Assembly (NCBI GenBank): GCA_036346275.1
Contig: CM070717.1
Location: 10,227,178 to 10,291,177, forward strand
Direction of reading: 5' to 3'
From: Otatea glauca
Lineage: Eukaryota > Streptophyta > Magnoliopsida > Poales > Poaceae
Length of the DNA stretch: 64,000 nucleotides
Shown: in pieces, positions 12,450 through 24,480 of the stretch
Position numbering within the stretch: position 1 is the first letter of the stretch
Layout of the letters: each line of letters opens with the position of its first letter
Translations under genes and position numbers: made by a program
Notes under the pieces: model-generated
The model's database searches: none
The model's input: only the letters and a program-made list of their open reading frames with translations
What the model was told of the DNA's origin: nothing

Positions 12450-15400
12450 TGTAACATCCCAAAATTTGCCATAAATATTATTTTATTTCTATTTGTGTAT
12501 TTTGTCATTATTCTTGATTTATTGGATTTATTTGAATTTGTTTTGAATTAAGTTTATTGGCATTTTAAGAAAACTAATTATATATATAAAGTTTGTAGAA
12601 AGTTTTGCCAAAATATTTTATTTGAGTTCCAAATATCTCAAAGTATTTTTGAGAATTTTCTTGGATTTTTCCTAGTATTTTTATTGCCTAAAACTAATTA
12701 AATGAATTTATGTAATTATTTTAAAAGAAAAATGCGAGAATAATCAAAAAAGTGTCGGGCCAAAGCCCAGCACTGTTCATAAGGCCCAGCGGAGTGCGAC
12801 CCAGTCGCTCAAAATTGTTAGCCCGTTAGTCCAGCTTTTGAAACCAAATCGTCGACCGTAGGATCTAGATCGGTCGGCTAGGATTTGTTAATGGGGTTTC
12901 CTATTTGATCTAGCGTTACCGACCGTCGGATGTAGATCGAAGGGGGGAGAGTGAGGCGTACCGGTTCGGGTCTTCACCGAATCTGCGCCATTGGGAAAGT
13001 TAGCGTGTTCGGTTAGGATCTTTATGCGTCTGCTGCATTCATCCATTGGTTTTGCCACACGTAGGCCATCCGTTCATCTTCTCTGAGACGTCTCCGAGCT
13101 GGACTTCGCCTATTCCGCCATGCACACCATGGACTCCTCGCCGAATTGGACTTTATCCGGCCGCCATGTGCTATATAAGTGGAGGCATCAGTTACGCAGA
13201 ACCTCAAGCAAGCGAAGCCCTAAGATAGCCCCTCGAGAATCGCCGCTGTTCATCTGGAATTCGAGAAGTTCGCCGAGCGCCACCGCAACGAGGAAGTTGA
13301 TGATTCATCATCATCCATGGAGGATAGGACTCGGGATTGGTACCATTGCGTTCGCCGTTCCAAGGGCCGTCGATTGCGCACATCTGCTTCGCCAAGAACC
13401 CGCTGGAGAGCCGCGTCACCGTAAACCCTACAACCGCCGTCGTGCTTCGTCTCACCGCCGACATCGTAAAGCTGTAGGTGGGTGTCATGCGTGAAGACGA
13501 GATCGTTCTGGTGGTACCCTCCAATCTAACCGCCGACGATCATTGGGTCGAGAGCGCTATCGTCTTAAGTGGCGCTACTCCGAAGTTGATGCGTGGACAC
13601 CACACCATCTGCCCTGCCGACGTGGAAGTCGCGTGGCACTTGCGTGGCATGCTGCGTAAGTGTTGCACTGGCGCTGAGTCATGGTGATGCGGGCACACAT
13701 GTTAGCAAACCAGAAGCGTCTAGACCGAGTCCACCGTGCACCCGATGAGGTTCGTGGACTCAGTCCATCGACCGATAGACATGCATTAGCATGTGATTGG
13801 CCTGGGTCAGGACTGACGTCAGCATGACGCAATAATGTGAATTTCCTTTATAAAAATAACTCAGTTTATTATTTGATTTTCCAATTTTCTGATTTTTAGA
13901 CTTTTGAATCTTCACTGATTAAGGTGATTCAAATTTCTAAAAATTTGTAAAATTGAGATCTATTTAATGGTGAATTTTATTTGATTTTTAGAGATTATTT
14001 ACTCTCTATTTTGGTGTTTATTTGTTGTTCTCTATCATTTCCCGTAGACGTTGAATTGTGTGAAGCATCCGAGGAAGATTCGTCAACTCGAAACCAAGGT
14101 CCAGAGCAAGAATAAGTGCTTTTCTAAGGTAAGTTGTGCTTTGATCATGTTGAACCCATGATTATAAAATTGCTATATTGTTTTACCCTATTGCATATTA
14201 TTTCAAGTATACAATTGTTCTAATTTAAATTGGGACTTAGCTATTATACCAATTTGATATATACCCTACCTTGTCAATTGTATGCCATAATTGGTTAATA
14301 CTAAAATCAACATGGGATGGTTAGACCATATTAGTTGTTTACCCTTGCTACGTCGTCACATGTACTCAAATCAATGATGTTTAATCTTGACTAATGGAAT
14401 ATGGAACAATATTATGAACTTGTGTGTCATGTGAGATCACACAATGAGATTGAGTTGTAGTGGCGAGTAATTTCACGCAACGATGTTGAATTGTTGATGG
14501 CATGTGGTGCTTGGTAATCAACTGGTGGTAATCATTTAGATTGGGGCGAGTATGCCAAGGTGGGCCCGATGGGCAGAGGGTATGTGGAAGTCTTGCTTTG
14601 ATCATCTTAAGGACATAACCTTACAAGCCTTTGACCTGGGTCAATCATGCAACCACATGTCTGGTATGGGATAGCCTAGCTGAATAATTTGTAATGTCTT
14701 AGCTTGGTACTATCAATGGCGGTGTGAGTTCTCGAGTTATAGAGCAACTCACATGGCGCAAGAGGGGGGCCCTGGTTGTAGTTTTCAGACCCACTAGTGC
14801 TGAAACCTTAGCAGATAGTAATGGATTAAGCCAGAGCATTGTAAAGGCTTTATCATGATCTCTCCGCCGGCACACCAAAGGAAGTGTGTTAATTGCATGG
14901 CAACAAAGACGATCATATTGTGTGGGTAAAGTGCATAACCTCTGCAGAGTATGAATCTATTCGAATAGCCGTGCTCGCGGTTTTGAGTAATGCTCGGGTA
15001 TTACAGTTAAGGGTTAAAGATTAATAAAATGAAAACTTCGGATGGATGGCAGGTTGCCATGGGAGGTTGGAACTTGATTAAGGAATGGAAAACTTGGTTT
15101 ACTTGAGAAATGCTGAATATATCTACTACTGTTATTTGTTTTACTGTCTTTACAATCTATTTATTATACTTGTTCATAAATGCTGCTTTATTGCAAAATA
15201 GCCCTGTTAGCCTTTTCCTTTGGAATAAGCCTTGCACATAGATATGTTAGAATTACATTCTGTGCATAACTTGTTGAGTGGTTTCTCTAGTTGAGGAGTA
15301 TGCATCCATGCTGGAGGAGGAGAACCATGAAGAGATGAATGTTTAGGGTGCGAGTCTTGTCAGTTGCCTATGATATACTACGGGGTTTATCTACGTTTTC

Positions 15401-15623
15401 ATTCCGCGGCAGTTTAATTTGTTGTTTAGCCTTGCGAGGTATAGTCATGTAAGTTGACCTTAAGGTCATTCAACTAGTATTATTTATTATATGATGTCTT
15501 TTATTATGTACCCGATGTGTATAATTATGATATACATCTATGTTGAGCCTGTGTGCACTAGCATGATCCTGGACTAGTAGAGTATACATAGAGGGTCTGA
15601 ATTTGCATATTCGGGTCCCGACA
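12450..15623 (+). mobile_element. Solo Gypsy-type LTR (family B), TSD CATAA
   Basis: Starts TGTAACATCCCAAAATTTGC and ends TCGGGTCCCGACA (TG...CA). Exact 5-bp direct repeats CATAA flank it (12,445-12,449 and 15,624-15,628). It lies inside a transposase codon run: the TNP2 reading resumes in the right place after the second CATAA. No PBS, polypurine tract or internal region is present, so it is a solo LTR left by recombination between two LTRs. It is a fuller copy of the LTR at 2,289-4,953. Confidence 0.93.
13172..13179 (+). promoter_or_regulatory. TATA box of the solo LTR
   Basis: TATATAAG in the GC-rich part of the LTR, in the position expected for the RNA polymerase II promoter of a retrotransposon. 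No start site is known. Confidence 0.45.
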
Positions 15624-17789
15624 CATAAATGATTACCCTGCCCTTAGTAACCTATCAGGCTAGAGTACAAAAGGAACCAAAGCCTGCACTCACTGCTTAG
15701 ACAATACCGAGAGTGTGTGGCTGAATCACTCGTGCAAAACCATTTACATGAATCAACGTAGGTTCCTTTGAAGGAATCACCCATACCGCAAGATGAAAAA
15801 ATAATTCAATGGAACAAACAAAGACGGCTCAGCTCCAAAGCCTTTAAGTGGGATAGATGTTCATGATATGATTAAGAACTTGGATGTTGCGTTTGGAAAG
15901 GAACACAAATCGAGGTCTCGTGAGAAGAGCACGTGGAAGAAGAGATCAATATTTTGGGACCTACCTTATTGGGAGCACCTAGAAGTTCGGCACTGCATCA
16001 ACGTGATGCACGTAAAGAAGAATGTCTGTGATAGCTTGATTGGTCTCTTATTGAATATTAAAGGCAAAACAAAGGACAGTATCAATACACGGCTTGACTT
16101 AGTCGATATGGGCATAAGACCTAAGTTAGCACCGAAAGAGACCCATACAGGCCAAACATACTGCGAACCTGCTTGTTATACTTTGTCTAAGGCCGAGAGA
16201 ACTTAACTGTGTTAGTGCTTGCATGGTGTGAAAATTCCATCCGGTTATTCATTTAACATGAAGAGACTTGTTTCGATGCAAGATTTGAAATTAATTGGCA
16301 TGAAGTCTCATGATTGTCATGCGCTGATGACACAAATGCTCCCTGTGGCAATTAGAAATATTTTGCCAGTTAAGCTCCAGGAGACAATCACGAGAATGAT
16401 TATTTCTTTAACACAATTGGTTAGAAGGTCATCGATCCCGAAGCACTAGATGCACTGCAGGTTGAGGTGGTGATGACTCTATGTAATGTTGAGATGTATT
16501 TCCCTCCGTCGTTTTTCGATATCATGGTCCATCTCATTGTTCACCTTGTGATAGAGATAAAGATATGCGGGCCCGTGTTCCTACATAGCATATACCCTTT
16601 CGAGAGGTATATGGGAATTCTCAAGTCCTACGTACAGAATCGATCTCAGTTGGAGGGTAGCATTGTCGAAGGTTAAGCAACCGAAGATGTCATAGAGCTC
16701 TGCATCGATTACATGGCTCAAGTCGAACCAATAGGTGTGCCTCGATCTCGCCATGAGGGGAGACTCCAGGGCATCGGGACCATCGGAAGGAAAGCAATCA
16801 TGCCTGATCCAGCTACCTATGCTCAAGCTCATTTCATGGTTTTGCAACACATGGCTGTAGTGTCCCCGTACATCGATAAGCATAAGAACTAGCTACGGCA
16901 AGAGAATCTGATGCGGCAAGAGTCTTGGATGACGAGACAGCATAACCTTCAGTTTAATAGATGGTTGAAGGTGCGACCCATCACTGGGACCTCGTCAGGT
17001 GATACGCTCACATGGTTGGCAAAAGGGCCAACATTTACAGTTGTAACATGGAAAGGATACGACTTAAATGAGTACACATTTTATACGAGAGATCAGGATA
17101 TGAAGAGCACAAACCAAAATAGCGGTGTCTGCATAGATGCGTTCAACACCATTGGGTCAATGAGGAGCTCCTACTATGGGTTCATAGAGGAGATTTGTGA
17201 GCTTGACTATGTAGTATTCAAGATCCTCTTATTTCAGTATCATTGGGTCCACCTCCATTACGTGAAGGTTGATAAGTACGGTGTCACTACTATCGACCTA
17301 TCACGCGTTGGATACCAAGATAAACCATTCATACTCGCTAACCAAGTTGTTCTAGTATTTTATGTAATCGACCCGTCCAACAAGAAGATACATGTATTTC
17401 TTCAGGGAAAAAGGAGGATTGTTGGAGTAGTGAATGTAGTAGATGAGGAAGAATACAATCAATTTGATGAGTTGCCTCCTATCGGAAAGAGCATCATAGT
17501 CCAGGAAGAACAACCCGAGGAAGCTAGCTACACACGTGTTGATCATCGTGAAGGGCTAATTTTTATACAAAAGAATAAGCAAGTGGAGTTATGATTTTAA
17601 GTGTACTCTCGAAGATACTAGAGTTGTTTGTAATGAGATGCTCGAAATTCAAAACAACTTTGTGTATATATGCATCTGATTTATTTAATAAAGCTTCCTT
17701 TACTTTACTGATATTGCTTCATCTACAATTCCATATACATTATACATTATCCAAACTCTGGTTTTACCTCAGCAATGAAGGTCTATGTC

Positions 17790-17960
17790 AAGGTTCATCA
17801 CAGACGGTTCTTATACATAACCGTCTGCGATAATATTTTATCGCAGATGGTTCTAATATAGAACTGTATGCGGTAAAATACTATCACAGACGGTTCTATT
17901 TAAGAACCGTCTGTGATGTTATTATAGTAGACGGTTCTAAACTAGAACTGTGTGTGACAG
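17790..17960. repeat. Internal cluster of CACTA subterminal motifs
   Basis: About 170 bp with TCACAGACGGTTC and GAACCGTCTGTGAT repeated in both orientations, like the arrays at both ends of the element, but placed between the TNP2 stop (17,594) and the second gene. It directly precedes a TATA box. Confidence 0.85.
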
Positions 17961-17968
17961 GGGAGCCC

Positions 17969-17976
17969 TATAAAAA
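17969..17976 (+). promoter_or_regulatory. TATA box for the second CACTA gene
   Basis: TATAAAAA nine bases after the internal subterminal-motif cluster and just before a proline-rich candidate first exon. Suggests the second gene has its own promoter. Confidence 0.5.
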
Positions 17977-18239
17977 GTCCACTTTTGCAGATCATTCATT
18001 CTCCACTCCAGCGCTTAAAACCCGAGCTAGCTTTGCTCCAGAGCCCTGACGCTTCGTCTCCCATTCCGACGCCTCCCCCAACCTTGATGCCGCCCCCTCG
18101 CCGACGCCGCCCCCTCGCCGAGGCCACCCTCGCACCGAGGCCGCCCCATCACCGACCCACCCCCTCATTGACACCACCTCGACGCCGCCCCCTCGCCGTC
18201 GGGTCACAAATAATCATCGTTCGTTCGTTGAGTTCCTGA

Positions 18240-19700
18240 GTTCATTTGTTTACTGTTTTCTACTCAGTTTCGAAAGTTTGATTGTGCACATGTCTAAAAC
18301 GACAAATATTTGTGACCGGATGAAGTATATAGAATCAACTTTTTAAGGACAAATTACATATATATTAAAACATTTCTCTGTGTTTGTCTTTAATGAGAAC
18401 ATAGATTAAAATATTTAGTACTCTGTGTTTGGCTTTAATGACTTGTTAGTGGATTGAAATAGATTCTTGATCATTTCTCTGCTATTGATATCTTTGTTGA
18501 TGTTTGATACCAAAGTGACCTATTCGTTAGTCTTTTATTTACCTTAGCATATTCACACCTCGTTACAACATCACATATTCACATCTCTATGCTCTATCAC
18601 ATGAAACCAAAGATAAACATCATTGCAAGAAACATGATTGTTGATAATCCAATGATAGATTCAGCTCAATCTAGGGAATCCTTTGGAAATTTTGAGAGTG
18701 CTAAAATTTCTACCTATTAATCCAATGTCTTACACACACACACACAAAATCAGAAACCTTTGTTGAGAGACGAGTTCGGACCTAATGCCCTAGCAATCCA
18801 ACACTAGAACATTCGGCAATACTTGTAACACATTATTGATCTAGGCAGGAACATCTACTTTAGTGGCGACGTTCATGTAAGCATTTTGCATACAACAGTC
18901 CCCATGCCACTTAACTATTTTGAATTATGATTGGAGTGCTGGTACGTGAAACAACGTTGTCCAATATCTTTAGTCTTTAAAAGAATCTAGTTTTAGTGGT
19001 TTATCTGCCTGGTGATGGTTAATCTGACTCTACTACTACAACTACTCTATCCACCCCCCTAAAAGCCCCCTAACAAAAACAAAAAAACAATATGACAACA
19101 AACAAATTTTCAAATTTCATCAAAGGCCTCTTGAGCATGTCTCAACAAAATCTTCTTCTATCATCAACTCTCAAATTAAATAGCTCATTGCTTATATGTT
19201 ATCCATATTGGATAAAAGTACAACATGAAACCAAACAATGAAAAGGTAGAAATATAGAAAAATGATATGAAACAGAAATTGGAATGTGGGAATTTGGAAT
19301 TAGCAACAAAATCTTGCTCTTATTGTGATTTTCAATATGTTAATAGATAAATCAAACAGACCCTAAATCCTGCTGTTTATGTCATTTCGGCTATCCTTGG
19401 ATTATGTACCTTTAATCATATTGTTATATGGAATAATTTATAAAATCTTGCCCTTATTATCGCATCTTTTTCAACAATCCAGTAAATCTCAATAATTTTC
19501 TTTTGCGAACCATATACTACGTACCTTTGTACCCATCAAATAAAAGCAGTCATCAATTGATAACCTTTGTTGCTTGATTCCTTTTCCTTCCTGTTCATGA
19601 AAACTAGCCTACATTGTAAGTATGCCTCTTCTAGTGCAATATATCCCTCTCACTTATCTTTGAGACCTAAATAGAGTATATAATATATGGTCTAGTTAAA
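18240..19700 (+). other. AT-rich intron-like stretch in the second CACTA gene
   Basis: About 1.46 kb without coding signal, containing a short CA-repeat (18,733-18,746). By position it separates the candidate first exon from the basic exon at 19,707. No further element was recognised. Confidence 0.5.
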
Positions 19701-19868
19701 AAGAAGATGGTGTCCCCTCATTCGTCGTCTCAAGGATGTGATGAGCCATTGAAAAGAAAATCTCCTCGAGGTCCAAGGAGAGCAAATAAAAGGCCCACCG
19801 ACCGATATACTATTACGACAGTTAATCGAAAGGATGGGGCCCATACCGAACCAAAAAATGCAGCGAAT

Positions 19869-20572
19869 TGTAATACCCCGGCCCGTTAGTGTGAAGGCCC
19901 ATATGGCCCATGTGGAGTGGTGGTGGGATTAGTCCCACATTGCTTGCACAAAGTGAGTTGTAGTAGTATATAATGCCTGTTGGGTCCAAACATAGAACCT
20001 CTGTGTTAACCCTTTTACACGAAGCGAGGACGAAAGTGTAAGTGGGGTTCTATGCATGCGTATGTCCTCCCTACGGTAGGCTGGACTTTGAGCTAATTTG
20101 GGTCAGGGTGTTACCGATGGTATCAAAGCATCAACCTTCGCTGCATGGGCGCGTGTGTGAAAGCGGCGCGGGCATATGGCTCATGGTGCATGTGGGCCCG
20201 GAGTGGCCACATGGCATGTCATATTGTCCAGCACTGGACGCACGGCCGTTTACCGAGGAGTGGTTCTAGGTATCTGCCGTGTATACGGTGTGTTGCCATG
20301 GGCGTCAGCCCTTAAGGGGGGTGAGTATAATACCCCGGCCCATTAATGTGAAGGCCCATATGGCCCGTGTGGAGTGGTGGTGGGATTAGTCCCACATTGC
20401 TTGCACAAAGTGAGTTATAGTAGTATATAATGCATGTTGGGTCCAAACATAGCACATCTGGGTTAACCCTTTTACACGAAACGAGGATGAAAGTGTAAGT
20501 GGGGTGCTATGCATGCGTATGTCCACCCTACGGTAGGTTGGACTTTGAGCTAATTTGGGTCAGGGTGTTACA
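19869..20572 (+). mobile_element. TRIM (miniature LTR retrotransposon), TSD CGAAT
   Basis: Two 247-bp direct repeats, 19,869-20,115 and 20,326-20,572, starting TGTAATACCCCGG (TATAATACC in the second) and ending GGGTCAGGGTGTTAC. Only about 210 bp lie between them. Directly after the first repeat is TGGTATCAAAGC, one mismatch from the plant initiator-Met tRNA primer-binding site. Before the second is the purine run AAGGGGGGTGAG. CGAAT occurs immediately outside both ends (19,864-19,868 and 20,573-20,577). There is no coding capacity. It interrupts an exon of the second CACTA gene. Confidence 0.93.
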
Positions 20573-22521
20573 CGAATGCATTTAGGACATTGTGTGGGAT
20601 AGTCGCACGGGAACAGGTCCTCATCACCTGTCCATCCTGGAAGTCATTGACTGACGAGAACTGCGATGACTTGGTGACATAAATTATGTCTTAGTTCGAG
20701 ATCCCGAAAAACTTCGTGCGCTTAGTGCGACGGTATGCACTGCTAGTGGCGGGAAAGGCATGGAAAAACTTCAAGAGCACGCTTGTCAAGGAATATATCA
20801 ATAAGGACAGGACTCCCTTCTCTAAGTACGGGTTTATTGCTGAGGATGTATGACAGTTTTGTTAAGGCAAAGACGACGGACGAATTCGTGCGTCAAAGTG
20901 AAGCCCAGAAGGCTCTGCAGGCAAGGAACACCCACCCCCATAGACTTGGCACCACTGAGTACGGGTGGAAGAGGGCGCAATGGGAGAGGGAGGGCGAGGA
21001 GGCCTCCACGCCATTTGCATCTATCGCTGAGCAGCGCACCACAGACTAGCTGAGAGCGAGGTTGAGTGCCACATCTTTGGTATTATCTCCTTTACAAACC
21101 CCGCGGACGAGCAAGTCTACCAATGCCTGGTAAGATATCTGACTACAAATTTTGTACATAATTAGTCTGTAACTTTGTAAGTGAAATAACTTGTTAGGAT
21201 CTTGATGGTAGCGTTGAGTACACAATCTTCCGATGGCACTTTTGTGTGAGACAGAGAGAAAGATTTACTCTCCACGGCCTTGGGAAACAAGGAACACCCT
21301 GGTCGCACGCGAGACATGGGGGTTTTTGTTCCTTGAAAAGCAGGATTCCCAGATGACTCAGACAAATACCGGAGTAGGAAGAGAACCAAAGCAAAGCGAG
21401 AGGAACGATTGTTACAATAGATTAAGGAAAGACTAAGGGAAGAATTCAACAATAAGATAAGAAGCCTCGAGGAAAGGCTCAATAATCAGGACTACTGACA
21501 GCCTGCGTAAGTCCCAGATGTATGTGCGCAAATCAGCCCCACTACCAAAAAGAGCAGCTGTGCATCTGCCACTCCCATAGATGAACATGGCAAATTTCCT
21601 GTCAATGACATTAAGGTACTTATATATATGTCTTGAATGCTCTATACAAATAGTTGTTGGACAAAGTAGCTAATTGTGTACCGTTATGTAGGTGGCCACG
21701 CGGTGCACTCTCCAAGTGAGACTTGTCCATAGTGCCATTCTTATTTTGGCTGCTTCGGGGCTCGTGTATCTGTCCATTGAAGGGGCGCTGGTGCACGGTA
21801 CCCTGGTGGCACTGGGATTCACAAAGGTTAATGTGGACGGTGTAAATGATAGTTTCAAGATCGTCCCGCTAACGATGCCCCCAAACGACAAGATCGTGAC
21901 ACTGGGGGACGCCATCGCACTTTCATTCAATGGCCCAGCAGGACACTCCATGGACGCCCGTCCTCCATCACCGGAGCTACCCCAACTACCTGAGTCATCT
22001 GTTGCATCTCAGCAGGCCACCAAATTGGCTCCTGTGCCCCCTGCATCAAAGGACTTTCAGTGGGATGGTGGCCACTTGTCTCCCGTGAAGACTCCCTATA
22101 GTAGAAAGCAAGTCAAGGGCAAAGCGAAGCAGATCATGAAGGAATTGGACTATCCGAATGCCACGCTAGCCCGAGTATACCAGCTAGGAGAGCCTTTTGT
22201 AACAGGAGAGCGCATGAAGAACCTTTCTATGGCTTACGTTAGATTGCAGAATTGGTGCATGGAACAAGCTAAAAAGCTAGTGCAAGACCGCATAACGAGT
22301 ATCTTGGTCAGCTTCAAGCCAGAGCATCTATTCAACAAGTCATCGGGGGGTTCTTCACAGTTGACTTCAAGGACCTATTTGATGTCTTCAACCTCGACAC
22401 CCTCGACGCCGCACTCTTGAGATTCTAGACATTGTAAGTGTGTGCAATCACAGTCTACATTCGTGTAATACCGATAAATGTCGTATATATATATGACTCA
22501 ATGCTTTCGTATATTTAGATA

Positions 22522-23090
22522 CATGATCCGTGAAGTGAGATAGAACGAACAACCGGTGGGTTTCCTGGACCCACACATAGTCTCCAAGCAAACAATGGAC
22601 AAAGATTTACTATTTGTCGATAAATACGTCGGAGAGGCCTTCACGGCTCAAAAAGATAAAGAGTTCATACTTTTATCCCACAACCCAGGGTAAGTGCTAC
22701 TTTGATTTGTACTATGGTCGCAACTCTGTTCTGTTAATTGACCATGCTGACATACCTGTGTAGGTTTCACTGGGTTCTCATTGTAATTGATCCATCGACG
22801 AATCGGGTTATTTATCTTGATGCCTTATAGAGTGCCAGCCACGATTAAAATCCTATCACAAAATTACTCAACAGGTAATTAATCACGTTTCCTCCAAAGA
22901 TAGCATGGTCATATAGGTTGTTCAAGGTGTATGTTTCTCCTGGAATAGCTGAGGCTAATCTTTTGCAATCACATATAGCATTCAAGGTGTACAAAGCTTA
23001 TGAAGGGCCTTCTAGCAAGGACAAGGCGAACTTTATGCCTTCTTGCTCAATCAAGTCTTAAATAAAAAGCGAGTTCCACGCACCTTATAA
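22522..23090 (+). pseudogene. C48 (Ulp1-like) peptidase remnant in the CACTA element
   Basis: An exon-like piece at 22,522-22,690 reads VGFLDPHIVSKQTM, YVGEAFTAQKDKEF and LLSHNPG, followed by a good donor. After a plausible acceptor at 22,762 comes FHWVLIVIDPSTNRVIYLDAL and then a stop. The HW followed by ID...VIYLD is the His and Asp part of the C48 cysteine-protease core used by SUMO proteases. The downstream catalytic Cys motif (CG) was not recognised; the tail at 22,980-23,090 reads poorly. C48 domains are a known cargo of grass CACTA elements. Confidence 0.65.
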
Positions 23091-23239
23091 CTTCGTGAGT
23101 TGTATTTTTCTAAATTACCATTTGGGTTAATTGTCAAACGATTTTAAGCATTCAATTTTTAATGGGTATCCGTTAATATATACACAATAATCCTATATAA
23201 ACTATGTAATAATGACTAGCCAATAAATAGAAAAATGGT

Positions 23240-23552
23240 TGTATGTGGGAAGTCTCATCACAGACGGTTTTTAATTAAAAACCTCTATGATGTATTATGT
23301 AGAGAGGACTTCAAGATAAAATTGTCTGTGATATCATAACATCAGAGATTGTTCTAAATAAAAACCATCTGTGATGTTTTCATATCATAGACGGTTTTTG
23401 TTTCAAATAGTCTGTGATATATTATATAACAAACGGTTTAGAAACTGTCTGTGATATTCCATAACATCACTGACACATGGTTACAGACGATTCGAGAAAC
23501 CGTCTGTGATGACGGTTTCGAACCTTCTGTGATGACTATTTCTGTAGTAGTG
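23240..23552. repeat. CACTA 3' subterminal and terminal repeats
   Basis: Array of TCACAGACGGTTTTT and complementary AACCGTCTGTGATG units ending in TTTCTGTAGTAGTG, the complement of the left TIR. Confidence 0.88.
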
Positions 23553-24480
23553 AATCCAGGTCTCCATATGAGACATAGGTGCCCTCTTGGGACTCCTCGA
23601 ACTCAATAATTTTAAGAATCGTATCATCCCACTTCTCAACATCCGTATCAACAATAGGTTGAACGGTGAGGTATGACTCAATATTATTTCCCTGGGTGTT
23701 ATTTAGTTTTTCAGTGGATTGCATGTAAAGGTCTACCACATGCTTCGGTATGCGATAGTTGCATGACCAATAGCTAGTGCATCCATACCTAAAACAGGGT
23801 TATTCAGGGTTTGCAGCCTTACTTCTGGAAGCCCCTGACCATTTACCTTTACTTTTTCACTATGAATTACCTCTTCCCCTATCTGATCTGTCATTCTTCC
23901 AATTATCCCCTGTATTCCATTAGCCCTTTCTATGGCCATGGCTATTTCTAGCCTGTTGAGCATTTGCATGTGCTTCGGGCATTGCAAGACTCCCATTAGG
24001 AAGTATGTGATGATTCTTCACTAGGAGTTCGTCATGCTTTTCTGCTTCTAGCAAAATGCATATAAGCTCGGAGTACTTCTGGTACTTGGCATGACGATAT
24101 TGATACAGCAGTATCCTCATATTGGGGTGGAATGTGCACAATATCTTGTCGATGTTTTTAGCATTAGTAACTTTCTGGTTAGAGAATGTTAGATCAGTGA
24201 CAAGCTTGTTATGACAAAAATTATATGATGTCACAGCCTTTAAAATCCTGAAAGCGCAAGAGGATCCATTCGCGTTGTACTTCTGGCAACATAATAGATC
24301 TTTGTTGGTTATATATTTTTCCTTCAGGGAATCTAAAAGTACCAGCTGGTCATCTTTTATCAACTATTCGTCCTTCAGGTCCGTATGAAGATGGTGCCTC
24401 AAGAGGTGTAAAGTCGTACATCTGGCGGCTTCGGGAAGAGCAGGGGTACCAGTTTCAGGATGGGAAAATAGTAGCTCGAA
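23553..24480 (-). pseudogene. copia-1 gag remnant
   Basis: Minus-strand reading gives a copia UBN2-type gag: KDDQLVLLDSLKEKYITNKD, then SELICILLEAEKHDELLVKN, PEAHANAQQARNS, and an acidic tail EEGT-like part that ends at the CACTA insertion. The longest open piece is 147 codons (24,363-23,920); the start Met is not secure because upstream codons also fit gag. It is cut by the CACTA element and has further stops. Confidence 0.7.

Larger units (their letters stand above)
11351..17594 (+). pseudogene. CACTA TNP2-type transposase, interrupted
   Basis: Conserved blocks in order: PPSKVAWYLHVIPRLKHLF, GMNPFGNMSS and GPKQPGNDIDVYL up to 12,449; then, after the solo LTR, YPALSNLSG, ACTHCLDNTESVWL, KRSIFWDLPYWEHLEVRHC (about 15,940-15,995) and VCDSLIGLLLNIKGKTKD. 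These define a Transposase_21 protein. DUF4218-like text (MYFPPSFFDIMVHL, YPFERYMGILKSYV) follows at 16,490-16,640, and a DUF4216-like end at 17,040-17,300. In-frame stops lie at 11,564 and 12,101, more follow after the LTR, and the frame shifts near 16,450. The acidic N-terminal part (11,360-11,560) lacks a recognisable transposase-associated domain. It cannot make a full protein. Confidence 0.9.
17985..22420 (+). pseudogene. CACTA second gene, TNPA / plant En-Spm (Ptta) type
   Basis: Candidate first exon at 17,985-18,200 is proline-rich low complexity (uncertain). The next exon starts near 19,707 with a basic region (KRKSPRGPRRANKR) and is split by the TRIM. After it come VRRYALLVAGKAWKNFKSTL, FVRQSEAQKALQARNTHPHRL and EYGWKRAQWEREG, signatures of the plant Ptta/En-Spm transposase family. 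A short heptad-like piece (EEFNNKIRSLEERLNN) lies near 21,440-21,485 and a C-terminal part at 21,692-22,420. Several in-frame stops (for example near 20,850 and at 21,047) and shifts are present. TNPA-like proteins bind the subterminal repeats in known elements; here the gene is broken. Confidence 0.75.
10057..23552 (+). mobile_element. CACTA (En/Spm) DNA transposon, 13.5 kb with nested insertions
   Basis: Perfect 14-bp terminal inverted repeats: CACTACTACAGAAA at 10,057-10,070 and its complement at 23,539-23,552. Both ends carry arrays of the subterminal motif TCACAGACGGTT and its complement. The interior encodes a TNP2-type transposase (Transposase_21, DUF4218, DUF4216) and a second gene of Ptta/En-Spm type with a Ulp1-like C48 protease remnant. 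Flanking triplets are TAT and AAT, so the expected 3-bp duplication is imperfect. It interrupts the copia-1 gag. Removing the solo LTR and the TRIM leaves about 9.6 kb. Confidence 0.92.

Noticed and set aside
20042..20269. 75-codon frame inside the TRIM
   Set aside because: Spans LTR, PBS and the short interior; TRIMs do not code for protein.
10050..23560. Perfect 3-bp TSD for the CACTA element
   Set aside because: Flanks are TAT and AAT; one mismatch, so I did not claim an exact duplication.
23481..23681. Minus-strand 66-codon frame
   Set aside because: Runs across the CACTA terminus into copia-1 gag, so it is a junction artefact.
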